Source of the DNA: Amorphoplanes digitatis | GTDB taxonomy: Bacteria > Actinomycetota > Actinomycetes > Mycobacteriales > Micromonosporaceae | Direction: 5' to 3' | NCBI RefSeq assembly: GCF_014205335.1 | Contig: NZ_JACHNH010000001.1 | Span: 8,764,001-8,828,000, forward strand | Length of the DNA: 64,000 nt | Shown: positions 62,626 through 64,000 of the stretch, one piece after another | How positions within the stretch are numbered: the stretch's first letter is position 1 | Layout of the letters: every line of letters begins with the position of its first letter | Made by a program: the position numbers and the translations under genes | The notes under the pieces: generated by a model | What the model was told of the DNA's origin: nothing | Databases searched by the model: none | Seen by the model: only the letters and a program-made list of their open reading frames with translations

Positions 62626-63759
62626 TCAGCGCGTTACCCGGATAGGCATGATCAGATAGCGGTATCCCGGCACGATTTCGCCGTCTTCCGCTGCGGGGGA
62701 GATCACAGCCGGCTTGAAGGCGTCGACGAACGAGAACACGGCGGTCTGCGCGCCGAGGTTCTGCAACCCGTCGATCAGGTACTGCGGGTTGAAGCCGATC
62801 GTGAGCGGCTCGCCGGTGAAGGTCGCCTCCATGGCCTCGCTGGCCCGCGCCTCCTCCGTGCCGCCGGCCTCGACCACCAGACCGTCCTCGCCGAAGCTGA
62901 GCAGGACGGGGGTGGTGCGCTCGGCGACCAGGGCGACGCGGCGGACGACCTCGACGAGCGCGGAGACGCTCAGCCGCGCCTCGGCGTTGTGGTTCGTCGG
63001 GAACAGCGAGCGCACCGGCGGGTAGTTCGCGCCGTCGAGCAGGCGGCTCGTCGTGCGCCGGGTGCCGCCGGCGAACCCGATCATTCCCTCGCCGGCGTTG
63101 CCCTGTGCCAGCGCGAGGGTGACTTCGCCACCGAGCGGGCCCATCGTCTTGGCGGTGTCGTTCAGCGTCTTCGCCGGCACCAGCGCGTTGAGGCTGATCT
63201 CCGGGTCGTCCGGGCTCCACTCGAGCTCGCGCATCGCGAGGCGGTAACGGTCGGTGGCGAGCATCGCCATCGAGGTGCCGTTCAGCTCGATCCGGACGCC
63301 GGTCATCATCGGCAGCGTCTCGTCCCGGCCCGCGGCGATGGCCACCTGCTGAACGGCGGCGGCGAACACCTGCGCGTTGACCGTCCCGGCGCTGGACGGC
63401 ATGTCCGGCAGGGTCGGGTAGTCCTCGACCGGCATCGTCGGCAGGGTGAAGCGCGCGCTGCCGCAGACCAGTTCGAGATGCGCACCGACGGCCGCGATGT
63501 CGACCGGCTTGTTCGGTAGTGCCTTGGTGATCTCCGCGAGCAGGCGGCCCGAGACCAGGGCGGCGCCGTCGGCGTCGGCCTGCACCTCCACACTCACCTG
63601 ACTGGAGACCTCGTAGTCGAAGCCAGACACGTGCAGCCTGCCGTCGGTCACCCGCAGCATGACGCCGGCGAGCACCGGTACCGACGGGCGGCTCGGCAAA
63701 CTCTTCGCCGTCCACGCCACGGCGTCGGCGAGTGCGTCTCGCTCCACCCGGAACTTCAT
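62626..63759 (-). CDS. dnaN: DNA polymerase III beta sliding clamp
   Basis: Ring-shaped processivity factor of the replicative polymerase. 377 residues in three homologous domains, starting MKFRVERDALADAVAWTAKS and ending GYRYLIMPIRVTR. The C-terminal tail is typical of the protein-binding pocket. It starts 36 bp upstream of gnd. In actinobacteria dnaA lies beyond dnaN with oriC between, so dnaA should be just outside the window. Confidence 0.97.
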   Translation of the reverse strand: MKFRVERDALADAVAWTAKSLPSRPSVPVLAGVMLRVTDGRLHVSGFDYEVSSQVSVEVQADADGAALVSGRLLAEITKALPNKPVDIAAVGAHLELVCGSARFTLPTMPVEDYPTLPDMPSSAGTVNAQVFAAAVQQVAIAAGRDETLPMMTGVRIELNGTSMAMLATDRYRLAMRELEWSPDDPEISLNALVPAKTLNDTAKTMGPLGGEVTLALAQGNAGEGMIGFAGGTRRTTSRLLDGANYPPVRSLFPTNHNAEARLSVSALVEVVRRVALVAERTTPVLLSFGEDGLVVEAGGTEEARASEAMEATFTGEPLTIGFNPQYLIDGLQNLGAQTAVFSFVDAFKPAVISPAAEDGEIVPGYRYLIMPIRVTR

Positions 63760-64000
63760 GCCATGCCCTCCGCGTCACTCTTCCTCGACGAACCAACTTC
63801 GGATGTGCTGGTGGCGCCTACTGAACTCTATGGCTCGGGTCGGTGCTGTGTGCGCCCGGCCCCGGTGCTGCGAAGTGAGCCAGTGGTGCTTCGAGGCGGC
63901 AAGCCGCTCATCCACACCTTCCCCAACGCTGATGATTGCTTTTTGTTGTCTCAGAGAAATATCTAGTCGTCTTCATCGGTCCTGTGCAAAGTGTGGAGAA
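63760..64000. other. dnaN upstream region and probable edge of oriC
   Basis: 241 bp before dnaN without a gene. DnaA-box-like sequences are TCATCCACA (63908-63916; one mismatch to TTATCCACA) and TGTGGAGAA at the very end (63992-64000; one mismatch on the reverse strand). An AT-richer stretch runs about 63930-63965. The full origin and dnaA should continue to the right. Confidence 0.55.

Overview
The window is about 64 kb of high-GC DNA that reads as the oriC-proximal part of an actinobacterial chromosome, most likely Micromonosporaceae (Actinoplanes or Micromonospora type). I infer this from gene order and protein style; nothing in the window names the species. The right end carries dnaN-gnd-recF-DUF721-gyrB-gyrA-DUF3566-tRNA-Ile-DLW39-tRNA-Ala, all read leftward. 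The left end carries the cell-wall signalling block sortase E-trpG-pknB-pknA-pbpA-rodA-pstP-fhaB-fhaA-tRNA-Leu. Both blocks sit near the origin in many actinobacteria.

Layout. 1-3031: sortase E (its start lies outside the window), a small membrane protein and a glutamine amidotransferase, ending in a shared hairpin. 3047-11895: a leftward operon of two PASTA/eukaryotic-type kinases, a class B PBP, a RodA/FtsW protein, a PP2C phosphatase and two FHA proteins, mostly joined by 4-bp start/stop overlaps. 12091-13285: tRNA-Leu(CAG), two tandem-repeat arrays and a G-quadruplex-prone tract. 13286-22965: an epimerase and WecG/TagA glycosyltransferase pair, membrane proteins, an XRE/DUF397 pair, a PASTA membrane protein and a GCS2-type carboxylate-amine ligase. 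23176-27073: divergent yceI and marR, then an XRE/NB-ARC/TPR protein. 27188-35861: a leucine/branched-chain acyl-CoA catabolic cluster (acyl-CoA dehydrogenase, carboxyltransferase, HMG-CoA lyase, biotin carboxylase, TetR), interrupted by a four-repeat chaplin-like secreted protein and another secreted protein. 35914-40505: an Hsp90-like ATPase coupled to a TPR protein. 40646-52883: rhodanese, prolyl-tRNA synthetase, CBS, SufE, a DsbA-like protein, GNATs, Nudix, an AlkZ-like protein and small genes, separated by spacers rich in minisatellites. 52968-64000: the tRNA/gyrase/recF/dnaN block.

Most notable signals. (1) A 16-bp parS-like palindrome at 44911-44926 is the entire spacer between two convergent genes. 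(2) A matching 17-bp palindrome lies upstream of both the TetR gene and the carboxyltransferase gene, so the two ends of the acyl-CoA cluster probably form one regulon. (3) DnaA-box-like 9-mers and a perfect 12-bp hairpin lie between gyrB and gyrA. (4) An Hsp90-like protein is translationally coupled to a large TPR protein. (5) A chaplin-like amyloid-type secreted protein lies inside the metabolic cluster. (6) Several unrelated minisatellites fill intergenic spacers. I saw no prophage, insertion sequence, CRISPR array or biosynthetic cluster.
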